From assembly GCA_013180625.2 (NCBI GenBank), contig SNVD02002676.1, forward strand, positions 38,637 to 102,636: a stretch of 64,000 nucleotides of DNA. Reading direction: 5' to 3'. Positions 35,217 through 46,705 of the stretch are shown here, in pieces. Both the position numbers and the translations under genes were made by a program. The notes beneath the pieces are model-generated. The model was not told the DNA's origin. It did no database searches and saw only the letters and a program-made list of their open reading frames with translations. Each line of letters opens with the position of its first letter. The stretch's first letter is position 1. This DNA is from Boswellia sacra. Lineage: Eukaryota > Streptophyta > Magnoliopsida > Sapindales > Burseraceae.

Positions 35217-37370
35217 GGAGTGAATTGAGTTTTTGTTTTTAAAAACAAATTTATAAACTTTTCTTGAAAAATCAAAATTAGCTCACTCTTTCTTTAAGAA
35301 TAAAGGTGAAGAAGATAAAATTAGAAGTTATCAAAGATGCAATTAAGAGAATAACAATAATGAACAATCACAAGTGCAAGTAAATATAAAGAGGATATGG
35401 ATAGAGAGAGTGCAAACTCAATTTAAGTGGTTCGGCAAACCTTGCCTATTTCCACGGGCTCCTAGCTCGTTCACAAGCTAGGCTTTCCACTAAGTTGTAG
35501 AATTCTTTATAACTTGCTTGATGAACAACCTCACCAAGACTTTTTCCTTCAACCCTTGATAACACCACACCAAGAGTTCTTTACAACTTGCTTGATGAAT
35601 AACCTCACCAAGACTTCTTCCTTCAACTCTTGATAACACCACACCAAGAGTTCTTCACAACTTGCTTGATGAACAACCTTACCAAGGCTTCTTCCTTCAA
35701 CCCTTGATAATACCATACCAAGAGTTCCCTCAATTGTTTAACTCTTGATAACACCACACCAAGAGTTCTTCACAACTTGCTTGATGAACAACCTCACCAG
35801 GGCTTCTTCCTTCAACCCTTGATAACACCACACCAAAAGTTCTCTCAAGTGTTTAACTCTTGATAACACCACCAAGAGTTCTCTCAATGATAGCCATTAT
35901 CCTTTACAAGAATAATCTCACTCTCATCACAATACAAGAACAAAGAAAATTGTTTACAATAAAAATACAAACTCTCCTCAAAGAGTAGATAAAGAATATA
36001 AAAGCTCTATAAACTTGATACTTCTCTTATTTGCTGCTTGATGGATTGTTGTTGAATGCATGGGAGAAGGGCTCCTTTTATAGCCAAATGAGATGAACTT
36101 AATCAAGTGAAGACACCAACTCCAAATTTTTTGGCCACCGTAAAAACAGTAATATTGTCGGCCATTTTTTTCAATGTTTCGTTTGAAATTTGAAAATCTG
36201 CAAAACATAAAAGATCTGAATATTTGAATAAGCTTTCGAACTCATTAAGAATCAAGTCATTTGGATATCTCTATCTCAAGATATGGATAAAAGACCATTC
36301 GGTGCTCATATCCATTGATTTTTCCTTCTTGTGTCAGTACACCGACTTGTTGATTATGTCGGCCTTTCATTTGAAATTTGAATTTCTTCAAAACATGAAA
36401 GATCTTTATATTTGAATAGTCTTTCCCAAACATTAAGAATCAAGTCATTTGAATATCTCTATGTCAAGATATGAGCAAAACACCATTCGATGCTCATGTT
36501 AGTTGATTTTTCTTCCTTGTGTCAGTCCATCAACTTGTATCTTGATTTTGTCGACCTTCCATTTGAAATTTGAATTTTATCAAAAAATATTAAATGTACT
36601 TCATTAAACCATCTTTCCAATGCTTTAAGAATCAAGTTATTTAGATATCTCTAGCTCAAGATATGTCCAAAATAGCATTCGGTGCTTATGTTAGCTGGTT
36701 CTATTTGTCCTTTAATTTACATGATGATTTGGACAACCTTTCACTTGAAATTTGAATTTCATTAAAACATATAAAATGTTATTAATTAAGTAAGCTTTCC
36801 AAAGGCTTAATAATCATGACATTTGAACATTTATAGTGAAATATATGACCAATTGATTGAACATTGCTCATGTGCCACATTCCTTGAATCAAAACTTTTT
36901 CTTAAACTTTGGTGCCTTTAACATATTGTCTTCTCTTTAGCTTCAACACTTCATTTTCACTTCATTTTAATAAGCTAATTCTTGATTTTACAAGTGTGTC
37001 ATTGATCTTATTCTTGTACATAAATAAACATGTTAGTAATACCTCAATGAATCAATGTGTATTATTATCATCAAAATTATCATGTAGCCTTAGGGTTAAC
37101 ATCTGTAAAACGTGTCAAATATTTACACGTGTCATAAATATGTTAAATGGGTCATATTCGTGTCTAACATGAAAATGATCCGTTTATTGTTTGTGTTCGC
37201 ATATCGTGTTGTGTTACTTGCGGGTCACCCGTTTAATAATAGGGTCTTGTTCAGGTTGAGACTCCTTGACGCGAATAATAAACGGGACGTGTTCGGGTTG
37301 GACTAATCTTTGTCATGTCATATCTCGACACGACACAAACAAAAACCACAAACCTGAATTCCCACCCCTA

Positions 37371-38307
37371 ATCACAACCGTATTACTGCCAAATGCACCT
37401 CTCGTACAACAAAAAAATAAAAAAGCTAGTAGCAGAGAAGGATGTTGTTGCAATCACCAATACAAACCACCACATTAACATCTTGAGCATTCCTAAGTAT
37501 TTGCCTTGATGGAAGGGGGAGTTTAGTGAGAGTCTTAGTCTCATTACTCCAGGCCTTTATGGCTCTTCATCGTTCGATTCATTCGGTATATCATCTAGCA
37601 GTCCTCAATTCAAAGAGCTGTCCTCTTCTTACTTTACTTTTTCCTTCCGAAATCAATTGAAACAATTGGAGGTTGTGCTTTCAAATGGATGTGATTTTGG
37701 TATGCAATTTAAACAGATGGATTAGGCTTTAAATGAGTTAGGATTAAGGTTTAGAAGATTTAGGATTAGGTTAGGGAATAAGATTTAAGTTAATTTTGGA
37801 AAATTAGGATTATTCAGTTAATATATATTTATTATATAATTATAGGGGTAAAAATGTCTTCTCAAAAATTTTTTAGTGTAAGAATAGACCGTATTTGTTG
37901 GATGGGTTTTGGTCATACAAAAGGTTAAGCTTTTAAAAGGTGCAATAATATAAACGCCAAAGTCGATTTTCGCCTGATATTAAGGCAAACCTGAAGGGTT
38001 GCTTCAGATATAATCTCACCACCAAAAGTATTTTCTATCATTTATTTTTTTTTTTAAGAACGCTTAACTATATCTTCTATTTTCATTTTGATACAAGAAT
38101 TTCTAAATAAAAAACACAAGATTTATAGACATACGAGCCTAACCTATTGGAACATTGAAAGTTTTCCTTTTAAGTGGAGCATAAAATTTTCATTTGTTTC
38201 ATTCCATTAGCCATGCAATTTTATATGTAAATATCCCTCTCTTTATTGTGAATACTTATCAATTGTGAATATAAAATAAGTGAAAAAACATATAAACAAA
38301 ATGGTAT
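37371..38307. other. Unassigned flank right of hAT-like element
   Basis: No gene or element end recognised. Confidence 0.3.
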
Positions 38308-38315
38308 TCTTCTCA

Positions 38316-38553
38316 GATGGGGTAATTTTAATAAATACCGATTTTTGGCTTAATTCTAACCAAAGAATGACTATGCACTTTTAATCAATCACACCCCTAA
38401 ACGTGTACAAAAGTCATTAGTTTCACCCCTCAAATCATCATTTTTTGTGTGATTGATACAAAATGAATAACTTCATGGGTGTTATTTAAAAATGCATAAT
38501 CGTTCTCTGATTGTAATTAAGTCAAAACTCGAGGGTACTTATTAAAATTATCA
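38316..38553. mobile_element. MITE with 8-bp target duplication
   Basis: A 238-bp inverted-repeat element. The left end GATGGGGTAATTTTAATAA pairs with the complement of the right end (TAATTTTAATAAGTACC inside). It is flanked by TCTTCTCA at 38308-38315 and 38554-38561. The inverted similarity extends about 100 bp per side (TTTTGRCTTAATT, ATGCAYTTTTAA). No coding capacity. An 8-9-bp duplication fits hAT- or Mutator-derived MITEs. Confidence 0.65.
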
Positions 38554-38568
38554 TCTTCTCACATACAT

Positions 38569-38729
38569 CCCAAATTTTGGATTCTAAATGATATGATCAA
38601 TTACTGATATGACACTATCACATCATTCACTAAACCAAACACATTTAATGAGTGAATGGACATCAAGTTTTTTGTGATTGATGTAGTAGTATTATATCAT
38701 TTGTCATATCATTTGAAATATTTGGGATC
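38569..38729. repeat. Imperfect palindromic MITE-like repeat
   Basis: TCCCAAATTTTGGATTCTAA at the left is mirrored by AAATATTTGGGA at the right, and ATGATATGA / TCATATCAT blocks pair inside. Probably a short foldback MITE. Target duplication not resolved. Confidence 0.4.
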
Positions 38730-39133
38730 CCATTTTATAAGAGCATTACTATTTATGTGAAATAGTAAAGTTAGACTTACATCTAAAATACGATCTGATG
38801 TGTCGGTCTACATGAAAAATTTCACTATAGAAGGAAAAAAAAATGAATTGAGAAAGTTATATTTCCAATACGATTTTACTACTTAGGTTCGCACATCCGG
38901 TTGTAGATTTTGGGTTATACTTAGTTGTAAGTTTAGCATTATTGTACAAGAAAAAGCTTTTAATATGAGATAATTTAAAACTTACATGAATTTCTAAGTG
39001 AAATGAATGGGAAAGAGATGGGTAAGCAAAGAGATAAAAGGGCCAAGTGAATGTGTATATTTTTCACTTCATTAACCTTTATATAGAAGTTTTATAGCAA
39101 AAGATTTTACTTTCCAAGCTGACAATGTGGCTT
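38730..39133. other. No feature seen
   Basis: AT-rich sequence between the foldback repeat and the Athila-family LTR fragment. Confidence 0.3.
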
Positions 39134-39730
39134 TGATGAACACTTAAATACGCATGTTTAATAAGAGCTTAATTCATTATATTGTATTAATAGTGTCATT
39201 AAATTCCTCAACTTAAGCATATTTGTGGTCTTTGTATCTTTTGAATTAGCTTTATCGTAATTTCAGTTTTTGTTACAGGTTCGGTAAAATGGACATAACA
39301 TTCTATTTATAGATCAGAATAGTGCAAATCTTGATTTGTTAGAAAGATTATTAAATTATATACAAGATTGTATTTCACAAGCATCATCAAATTCGGGTTC
39401 TTAGTAGACCAAAACTGGGCTCAAATTGAACCCATCTGCAGTTTCAGCCCAGCCTGACCATGCTTCAGTATTTTGATCATATCTCTTGATATACATATCT
39501 AAATCACATGAATCAAGATGTTCTAGAAAGCTGAGAGAAATATCTACAACTTTCATGAAGATATTATAAATAATTCGATGTCAAAATCGGTGGTCAAAGT
39601 CAGTGCACATGATGATCCCAATTGTCAAAAAGATATTTGACAATTGTCCCTTTGTAAATTGACAAGTTTGCCCCTAAATGTATCTATAAATAGAAGTTCC
39701 TTGTGACCCATTAAGGCATCCTGCCCTTTG
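39134..39730 (+). repeat. Athila-family LTR fragment, interrupted by an antisense gypsy LTR
   Basis: It begins TGATGAACACTTAAATACG and follows the LTR of the 19059-30312 element for about 597 bp, with more divergence than those two LTRs show from each other. It stops in GGCATCCTGCCCTTTG, where an unrelated TG..CA LTR begins. The rest of this LTR is expected on the far side of the nested insertions, beyond the window. Confidence 0.75.
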
Positions 39731-40248
39731 TGTCACCAGCTTGAGTTTTGCGCAGCACACTTGTGCGACACTTATGCAACTTGAACCTGAAAGTTGCGAA
39801 ATAAGTCTAGATGTTTGCCTTCTAGCTCAAGGAGAAGATAGGACCGTTGAGCTAAAGAGCTTGTAGGCAAGAAGAGAAAAGATGGAAGATTGGAGGCAAG
39901 TGTTGCTAAGCAAGGAAGCTTTGTATTACTCAAGGGCTCTTTACAATGCTTGTATTTGCTTTAATGCTTGGATCCTTTGCTTGGATGGTTTACAAATAAG
40001 CCTTTGAGAGGTATTTATAGCGAACCACCTCCCAAATGAATGGCTAGGATTCAATACATCCAATGGCCTATATATGTTATCAAGAATCATCTACCAAAAT
40101 ATCTAGATATTTACAAGAGAGAGTTGTACAACTTCGACTTACTAGAGTTTCTAGAAAAAGGGCTTGGGTTTGCATGGTTTCTAGAAACTAGGCCAAGCCT
40201 TATGCATATTTGGGCCACTCTAGCAAGCAATTTGGGTGGGCTGTAACA
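39731..40248 (-). repeat. 3' LTR of antisense gypsy element G2
   Basis: On the minus strand the LTR runs TGTTACAGCCC (from 40248) to GGTGACA (39731), 518 bp with TG...CA ends. It is preceded, in element sense, by AGGTGGGGAAGGA, a good polypurine tract (40249-40261). Integrase sequence follows at 40262 onward. Confidence 0.7.
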
Positions 40249-40817
40249 TCCTTCCCCACCTAATTTCGTGACGTATCTCGGCGCGCTCTCGTCCTTGTAG
40301 CGTTGCAGATGCTCGCCAAATTGTCACAATGTGTCTTCGAGTTCCCAACTAGCCTTACTATCCTTCGTATTTTCGCACTAACTACTTGTGTACTTTTCGA
40401 AGTGACTTTAATTATTGGGGTAGTAGCTTGATAAACACCAAGTTTCCCTCTTGAAACGCGAGGTGTCATCTTTTCGTATCTGCCCATTTCTTCATCCGTT
40501 TGGCGACCTTGTCTAAGCGTGCTTTTGTGATGTCAGCTTGGTCATGCCACTTTTTTCCAAGCTTGTAGGCCGCTGGACTTTTTCCTCCATAGGTTGAGGT
40601 TATGGCATGTTGAGTCATGGGTTGTTGGCCCATCACAATTTCGAACAGACTCTCCCCTCACTACAAGAAAAGGCACCTTATACTACGACTATACACTGCA
40701 GTTTTTTTAAACTGCAGTAAAACAAAAGCTCTACGGCGGTCAGATACAACCGACGTAAATCGAAAGGCTTGTAAGTTATAAGCCTTCCTTTTTCTTGCCC
40801 TAATTTGTTGCCGCCGC

Positions 40818-41385
40818 ATGCAAAGAAAAGTTTCTTCACTCAGACGCGGAACATCACTTCTCTATTCAAAAGCCTCTTTGCTCCCTGCTCTTGAATCTAT
40901 AGCAATCCATCCACATAGACACCGTTCGTTGGCTTCCGCTCTTTCCTTCGACACAGACTCCACCGCCCCTTCCCTTCGAACTTCTCGTTATCCAACCCCT
41001 CTTTACCTTCTCGAATTCCTCCCCTACCACTTTCGATCCCTCATCGTCACCTCCACCCTCTTCGACTACCACTACGTTCTGGCTTCTAGTCCTCTTGAGC
41101 TACTGTTGATAGTGGACAATCGTAAATTTCACACAAGACCCATCTGCGGGGTGGACTTGTTGGAGAGTATAATGAGTTGGTGAGTGTTGGCGCTGGGGAG
41201 CAAGGGCTTAGGAGTGGTTTGTTGGAGTTTAATATTGTGAAGTAGACGTCTTAGAGTGAGTGGTGGATCATCAGCTTACGAACTTAATGGTGAAGACGTC
41301 GACAATAACAACAACGATTACGCTTTTGGTTCCTCTCCACAGCCTCGTGCTACTGAGGATCACAGCGACTCCAAATCCCAGGTAC
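40818..41385 (+). pseudogene. Unrecognised captured gene segment in CACTA D
   Basis: A C/T-rich segment (40850-41100), with base composition unlike its AT-rich neighbours, could be a captured 5' UTR or first exon. It is followed by an open stretch reading SGGSSAYELNGEDVDNNNND and YAFGSSPQPRATEDHSDSKS that ends in CCCAG|GTACTT (about 41381), a plausible donor. I do not recognise the source gene. It may be separate from the DPH5 fragment downstream. Confidence 0.35.
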
Positions 41386-41908
41386 TTATGCGATCTCGCA
41401 CAGGCTTAGGTTTTTGTTTGTTTCAATTCGTTTTTTTATTCTGTTTTCGAATATTCTTCTGGATGAAGTGTGGATTTAGGGATTACGGATTTCAAATAAA
41501 TTATTGCTGTGTTTGTTTCAAATTGAAGTTATTTTGTTTTAATTGTTGGTTTGGAGGCAGATTAAATGGGAATGCTTTAATTGGAGATTTCATATTTTAG
41601 AGTTAGGGTTTTAGTAGGTATTTGATGGGAATTTAATTTATAGAAGAACAGAGCCTTGGTCTTTTGTTGTTTGCAAGGTCTATTATTTTGGCGGATATCA
41701 GATATAAACAACTTAATTTTGATGTATAATAGAAATTAGATTACAACTAGCTCCATGGTGATCCCATTGTCTTGACAGAACTTGGCCAAAAATTTATTCG
41801 GATTTCGGTCTAGAAAATGTGGCGCTTTGCCCTCTAACAATTTTTATTTTTGGTTTTACTTTATCAGCCTTAGTTGATTAACAAGTTTAAAATTTGGTTT
41901 GGATGCAG

Positions 41909-42138
41909 AGCTACAACACACAGTGATTTAGTAGTTCGAGCCAAGAAAATGGGGGTTCAGGTCAAGGTCGTTTACAATGCATCTCTGATGAATGCCATTG
42001 GAATCTGTGGGTTACAACTCTACCCCTACGGAGAGACTGTTTCCATTCCATTCTTTACTAAAACTTGGAGGCCTGATAGCTTTTATGAGAAAATTCAGAG
42101 AAATTGTTCACTTAGATTGCACACACTCTGCTTGTTAG
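41909..42138 (+). pseudogene. DPH5: Captured exon of diphthine methyl ester synthase (DPH5-like)
   Basis: The exon lies between TTGGATGCAG and GTGAGG and reads RATTHSDLVVRAKKMGVQVK, VVYNASLMNAIGICGLQLYP, YGETVSIPFFTKTWRPDSFY and LRLHTLCLL. This matches the central region of DPH5, the SAM-dependent methylase that makes diphthine on elongation factor 2. The frame is open with plausible splice sites (fused exons; GICG|LQ may be an original junction). No N- or C-terminal part is present, so the piece cannot make the enzyme. Confidence 0.85.
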
Positions 42139-43025
42139 GTGAGGTTATTTTCTTCTTGAATCATTTCTTTGATTACTCAAGTATGGAAGTGGTACTTTTT
42201 TCTATGCCTTACGACTTTAGAATTTCCCAGAATGTATGTGTGAAATTATTTGGTAGAAGCTCTTATGCATAAGCCTAATTTCATGTTGTCTGTCTGTCTG
42301 CCATAGGGCAATGCTGTGGGTTGGTACTGGATTTCTTCTTTGTTACAAATTTCCCAAAACTTCAAACTGCTCAAATACTGCGACATTGAGTCCTTGATAC
42401 GGCGGGCTAAAACCGCCGTAGGCCCGCCGTAGAAGGCTTTTTACCGCGGTTTCAGCCCGCAGTAAAAGGCCCATTTTTTTGTAGTGCCTGTTGCCTCACT
42501 CCTTTGGAGGTTATAAGAGAATTGGGTAATGTCTAGCAGTTTTGCCCAATCATGTTGATGAGCGCTCATGTAATGCCTTAAGTACAACTCGAGCAAGGCA
42601 TTGATTGTCGACCTAGGTATGGCAACCCAAGAGGGGTGGTGAATTGGGTTTTTATATATAAAAATAGATTTATAAAAATTTTCTTGAAAGATCAAAATTA
42701 GTTTACTCTTTTTTTTAGAATAAAAGTGACGAAGATGAAAATAGAAGCTATCCATTGGTGGAAAAAAGGCCTACAGCAACGTGCATTGCACGTTGTGAAA
42801 ACCTTTTCGCAACATGCAGATGCGTGTTGTTGTTCTACGTATTGCCAAAAGTCCCTAACCTATGGCAACGTGCAATGCACGTTGCGAAACGTCTTTTTGC
42901 CTGCTGCAGTCAACGATTTGACAACGTGCATTGCACGTTGCTAAAAGTCATGCATTTTTTTATTTTTACCAACGCGCAATGCACATTGCTATATGTGAAA
43001 AGGAAACGTGCAATACACGTTGTCG

Positions 43026-43029
43026 TAAG

Positions 43030-43089
<60 letters not shown>
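43026..43089. repeat. (AT)n microsatellite
   Basis: About 60 bp of pure TA repeats within CACTA A, next to its left subterminal array. Confidence 0.95.
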
Positions 43090-43095
<6 letters not shown>

Positions 43096-44785
43096 TATAT
43101 TTTTGGGTAATTTATAATACTTATAATTATATACATCAAAATACAAATGATTACCCTAAATTACACAATTAAAGATGATAAAAAGTGCTCATTTAAATTA
43201 AAATAAATATCATTATAGCACTAAAAGTTTCAGTTATTCTAAATATAGTAGCCTAAATAGCTTAGAATAAAGAAATAAAAAGTACTACATTATTATGTTT
43301 CGGAAGCACCACTAGTGAAACAACCATTAAAAATGAAAATATGTCTTCTGCAACTCTTTAAATCTTTCATCCTCTTGAAGCAATTTGATAAACACCAAGA
43401 AGTCCCATAGAAGAAAATATGAACAAGTTAGAATAAAATTAGTTGAATGTAATAAATAAGTATTACAAATTTTCTTTTAAATATTCATTATAAATAGAAT
43501 GTAACTTATAAAAATTCCTTACTCGAAGGGTACACTCATGTCTTATTGCTTTTTGTGCAAGTGGAGTTCTTTACATTGCTTCTTTGCAAGTGCAGTTCTT
43601 TGCATTTTTTAGTCAACAAAGGCTGTTGTCTTTGCTACACGAAAATATATAATTTAATATCAAAACAACAATAGTCAAGTCTCAATTGCTTTGGACAAGA
43701 AACAAAAATATCATATTACAAAGTCCATCTCTTAAAAGAACCCTTGAACTAAGTCCAGATCACAAGGTCAAGGTCAAAAATTAATAATTTTCCATCACAA
43801 TTACACCTAATGAATAAAATATGGAAAAATAGTACAATTGAAGGCAAAATACATGCAAGTATCACTTATTAAGAAGTTGCAATAAAAAGCAAGATTAATC
43901 CTAGCACCTAATTCCACTATCTAAAAGTATATTAAAATTGTATTAACGCAATAAAAATTTCCTAGCTCCTAGAGTCTGTCATGCATTATAGGTAAGATGC
44001 CTAATTGGCACCTCGACAATAAAACAAATAAGTAAGGGTTGAAAACAATAAATAAAAAGCAAGATCCACTTCTTCATAATTATTTATTTATTTATTAGCC
44101 CAGCTCATTAGTCTAGCTTAGAAACATCAACAGCAAATCAAATCGAAAGGGGCCATGGATGAAACAGGCCGAGGCTGCCACCTCAACAAACTAGTATTAA
44201 AAATTACCTCTAGTGAGATGGCTACTTGGGTCAATTGTTTTTTCAACCCATGATGCATGTGTGCCTTGTGCTAATCTAAAGGCAGTAAGAATGGATATTT
44301 CAACCTTACCTGGAAAATGACTAAAATGAATAACACCACGCATGAAGCAGAGGCTGAAAAATCTAATTAAGTTTTATTAGAGTCCGCTTGATCCTTGGCA
44401 ACCAAAGCAGGAACTACAACTGACCCATAAAACATCTTGCTGAAACTAAAATAGGAGAGCCATCAGTATCCATTGCAATTGCAAAATGAAATTGTTTCAT
44501 CAATATTATATAATTACAGTAAACATCATATTTGAAAAGACCAAAAGTTTAAGCATTAATTTGCAAAAATGTTCTTAAAGAATTTGCCACAAACCGAGTG
44601 AACAAGTAGTTGCAAACCCGAAATTGATTAAATAAAAATGCAAAAGAAAAAAGGACCTCAAACCCCTAGACTTTGTAGCCACTGCAAAGAAGTGAAACCA
44701 TGGCAGGAACCTCAACTCCTTTCTCCCTCTGCATCCAAGAAAAACGTGAACTTGAGGCCAAACTCCTCTGCTAGAACATCGGTTG
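43090..44785. other. Internal sequence of CACTA A, left side
   Basis: No recognised gene. Short open stretches (for example minus strand near 43320-43400) have no family I can name. The segment 44640-44785 may be a captured fragment, since its minus-strand reading (GAATDVLAEEFGLKFTFFLD) is open, but I cannot identify it. Confidence 0.3.
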
Positions 44786-45030
44786 CACTACAAGAAAAAT
44801 TGCCATATTTGGCGGTCATAAAAACGACACCAATGGCACCGCCAAATATGGTATATTTGACAATATTTGGCGGTCGGTCAAAACGTCAAATATAGTGTAA
44901 ATCATATTTGTCACATAAAAGTGCCAAATATAACTCAAAATATACTGTACAAAAAATCACATATTTGTCACTTTTTTGACAAATTTAATCGTTTTTAACG
45001 GTTAAAATTTTTGAATTGTACCATATTTCT

Positions 45031-45640
45031 CGCTTTTTGCCCGCCACATATGGCTTACTAACGGTCAAATTTTTTAAATTTTACCATATTTGACGCTTTT
45101 TGACCGATAAATATGATTCAATTTTGAATTGAACCATATTTATCGCTTTTTGCCCTCCAAATATGGCTTGCTAATGGTCAAATTTTTTAAATTTCATCAT
45201 ATTTGACGCTTTTTGACCGATAAATATGATTCCATTTTGAATTGTATCATATTTATCGCTTTTTGCCCGATAAATATGGCTTGCTAACGGTCAAATTTTT
45301 TAAAATTCACCATTTTTAACGCTTTTTGACCGATAAATATGATTCCATTTTAAATTGTAACATATTTATCGCTTTTTGTCCGATAAATATGGCTTTCTAA
45401 AGGTCAAATTTTTTAAATTTTATCATTTTTGGCACTTGTTGACCGATAAATATGATTCTATTTTGAATTATACTATATTTATCGCTTTTTGCCCGATAAA
45501 TATGGCTTGCTAACATTTAAATTTTCCAAATTTCATCATATTTAGTGCTTGTTGACCGATAAATATGATTCCATTTTGTATTGTACCATATTTATCGCTT
45601 TTTGCCCCATAAATATGGCTTGCTAACGACAGATATGGTT
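45031..45640. repeat. 113-bp tandem repeat array in the left end of CACTA B
   Basis: The marker CGCTTTTTG(C/T)CC recurs at 45031, 45144, 45257, 45370, 45483 and 45596, exactly every 113 bp. Each unit contains a TTTATCGCTTTTTGCCCGAT-like half and a TTTGACGCTTTTTGACCGAT-like half. About 5.4 units. It amplifies the presumed transposase-binding motifs of the element. Confidence 0.9.
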
Positions 45641-46248
45641 TTTGCTGCTTAAGAAACATAATAGTACTAATTTTTGTTATTTTTCTACCCTGTGCGATTT
45701 TGTCAATACTCCAATTTGTCATATACAACACACACAAATATCTCCTCTCTTAGATTTATCATACACTATTGAAATAAATGATCTGTGTGAGTGTTTAATT
45801 AAAAAGAGATAAATGGTTCTTTGTAACAATCATAATAGTAGACATGTCAACAAGCAAATTAAATAGTATCAGAAAAAGAACAACTGAAGCAAATTTAAGG
45901 ACACTTGCAGTTCTTAACAAACAGCTACACTTTTTACCCGTTGCTCCTGCATTTCAGCACTTACTGCAAAAGTAGAGCAGCTTGCAACCCCAAAAATTAG
46001 TTTTATGATACTAGAACTTAAGCTGACAATATTTGACCGTAATTTAAAACATACCAATCATTCAATTTCAATGATTCAAATCGGAAAATAAGTACAGCAA
46101 CCACAACCAAAACTAAGCCACTATAGATAAGAAAACCTGCATTGGACAAAAATACATGGATCGAAATCCTAGCAAAGGACTAAATCCTGAAATCTACAAG
46201 GTCTATTATAGGCAATAAGACAATCAACTTCATGGTTTTTTTACATAC
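45641..46248. other. Non-coding sequence between CACTA B repeat array and NIPA fragment
   Basis: No exon recognised. It may include 3' flank or intron sequence of the captured NIPA gene (minus strand). Confidence 0.3.
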
Positions 46249-46705
46249 CTGGTTGTGCAGTAAGGTGCCAGACTTCCTTGACCGATTCCAGTTGTCTCTC
46301 ATGTGGAGCATGTAAAATGATGCTAACAGAGCCCACCACGCAGAGAACACATCCAATCACACCAAATATATGTAGTTTCTTATTCAGAATAAAATGTGCT
46401 AGCACTGCACTGCAAAACAATGATCTCTTTAGAAGTGAAACAGACACACACACACACACACACACATATACACCGCACAATGTTGTCCATCTATGTACTT
46501 CTGTACATGAATTGATGGCTAGATAAAGATGGAAACAATTAAAAAGAAAGAAAAATGAAACAAAGACTCCTTTTAATCTTCCACTACAACTGAAGCTGAA
46601 GAGGGTCTTACCTGAATATAATACTTAAGGCTCCCAATGTAGTTACAAGAATTGCAGGAGCATAAACATAGACAGCAAAGTTGGCTATCTCCCCAGCAAT
46701 CACTA
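46249..46705 (-). pseudogene. Captured fragment of NIPA-type magnesium transporter gene
   Basis: Two adjoining exons with splice signals. About 46612-46705 reads IAGEIANFAVYVYAPAILVT, TLGALSIIF; 46249-46409 reads SAVLAHFILNKKLHIFGVIG, CVLCVVGSVSIILHAPHERQ and LESVKEVWHLTAQPG. This matches two successive membrane exons of plant NIPA proteins (probable Mg2+ transporters with about nine membrane segments). Frames are open. The exons before and after are not recognised. A (CA)n tract lies in the intron (46443-46464). The fragment covers perhaps a quarter of the protein. Confidence 0.85.

Larger units (their letters stand above)
30367..37101. mobile_element. Copia-like solo LTR (copy X1), split by a CACTA element
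   Basis: It starts TGTTGACC (30367) and ends GGTTAACA (37101), a TG...CA LTR with short inverted ends. It is flanked by TGTGT (30362-30366) and TCTGT (37102-37106), a 5-bp duplication with one mismatch. LTR DNA is 30367-30399 and 35217-37101, about 1.9 kb. The GTGGTTCGGCAAACCTTGCC..CCACGGGC stretch near 35430-35460 resembles LTRs of SIRE/Maximus-type Ty1/copia elements. It holds two internal repeat blocks: ACACCAAGAGTTCT-type units (about 35520-35890) and units of roughly 180 bp with CAAGTCATTTGGATATCTCT (about 36180-36850). A second copy starts at 42606. No internal coding region is present, hence solo LTR. Confidence 0.65.
18462..37370. mobile_element. hAT-like element split by nested insertions
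   Basis: The left terminus TAGAGATGAG (18462) pairs with the right terminus ending CCCACCCCTA (37370). Flanks are ATTACAAT (18454-18461) and ATCACAAC (37371-37378), an 8-bp target duplication with two T/C transitions. Both ends contain CGACACGACAC subterminal motifs. Element DNA remains at 18462-19058, 30313-30366 and 37102-37370, roughly 0.9 kb. Everything between is two later insertions: the Athila-like element and the copia-like LTR. No transposase is visible, so it is non-autonomous. Confidence 0.7.
40659..42486. mobile_element. CACTA transposon D carrying DPH5 exons
   Basis: 1,828 bp from CACTACAAGAAAAGG to the complement of CACTACAAAAAAATGG, flanked by CCT at 40656-40658 and 42487-42489. 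The interrupted gypsy integrase frame on each side proves the insertion. Subterminal motifs are ACTGCAGT and CGGCGG/CCGCCG in both orientations (for example AAAACCGCCGTAGG near the right end). It carries host-gene exons between the ends and no transposase. Confidence 0.92.
40262..42605 (-). pseudogene. Integrase C-terminal part of gypsy element G2, split by CACTA D
   Basis: In element sense, 42605 to 42487 encodes NALLELYLRHYMSAHQHDWA and KLLDITQFSYNLQRSEAT. After CACTA D, 40658 to 40262 encodes FEIVMGQQPMT, AAYKLGKKWHDQADI, KVAKRMKKWADTKR and LVFIKLLPQ, the C-terminal integrase region of a plant Ty3/gypsy polyprotein. Stops (TKR-stop-HLAFQEG, LLPQ-stop-LKSLRK, VHK-stop-LVRKYEG) show it is dead. 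The upstream pol lies past the copia-like LTR inserted at 42606, outside the window. Confidence 0.8.

Noticed and set aside
30402..35275. Short minus-strand ORFs with repeated RQKNFLAKS-like words
   Set aside because: They are translations of the GCGACGAAA subterminal repeats of CACTA C, not genes.
42910..43146. ORF with long Tyr-Ile repeats
   Set aside because: Translation of the (AT)n microsatellite.
46278..46526. Plus-strand ORF over the NIPA region
   Set aside because: It is the antisense shadow of the captured NIPA exon on the minus strand.
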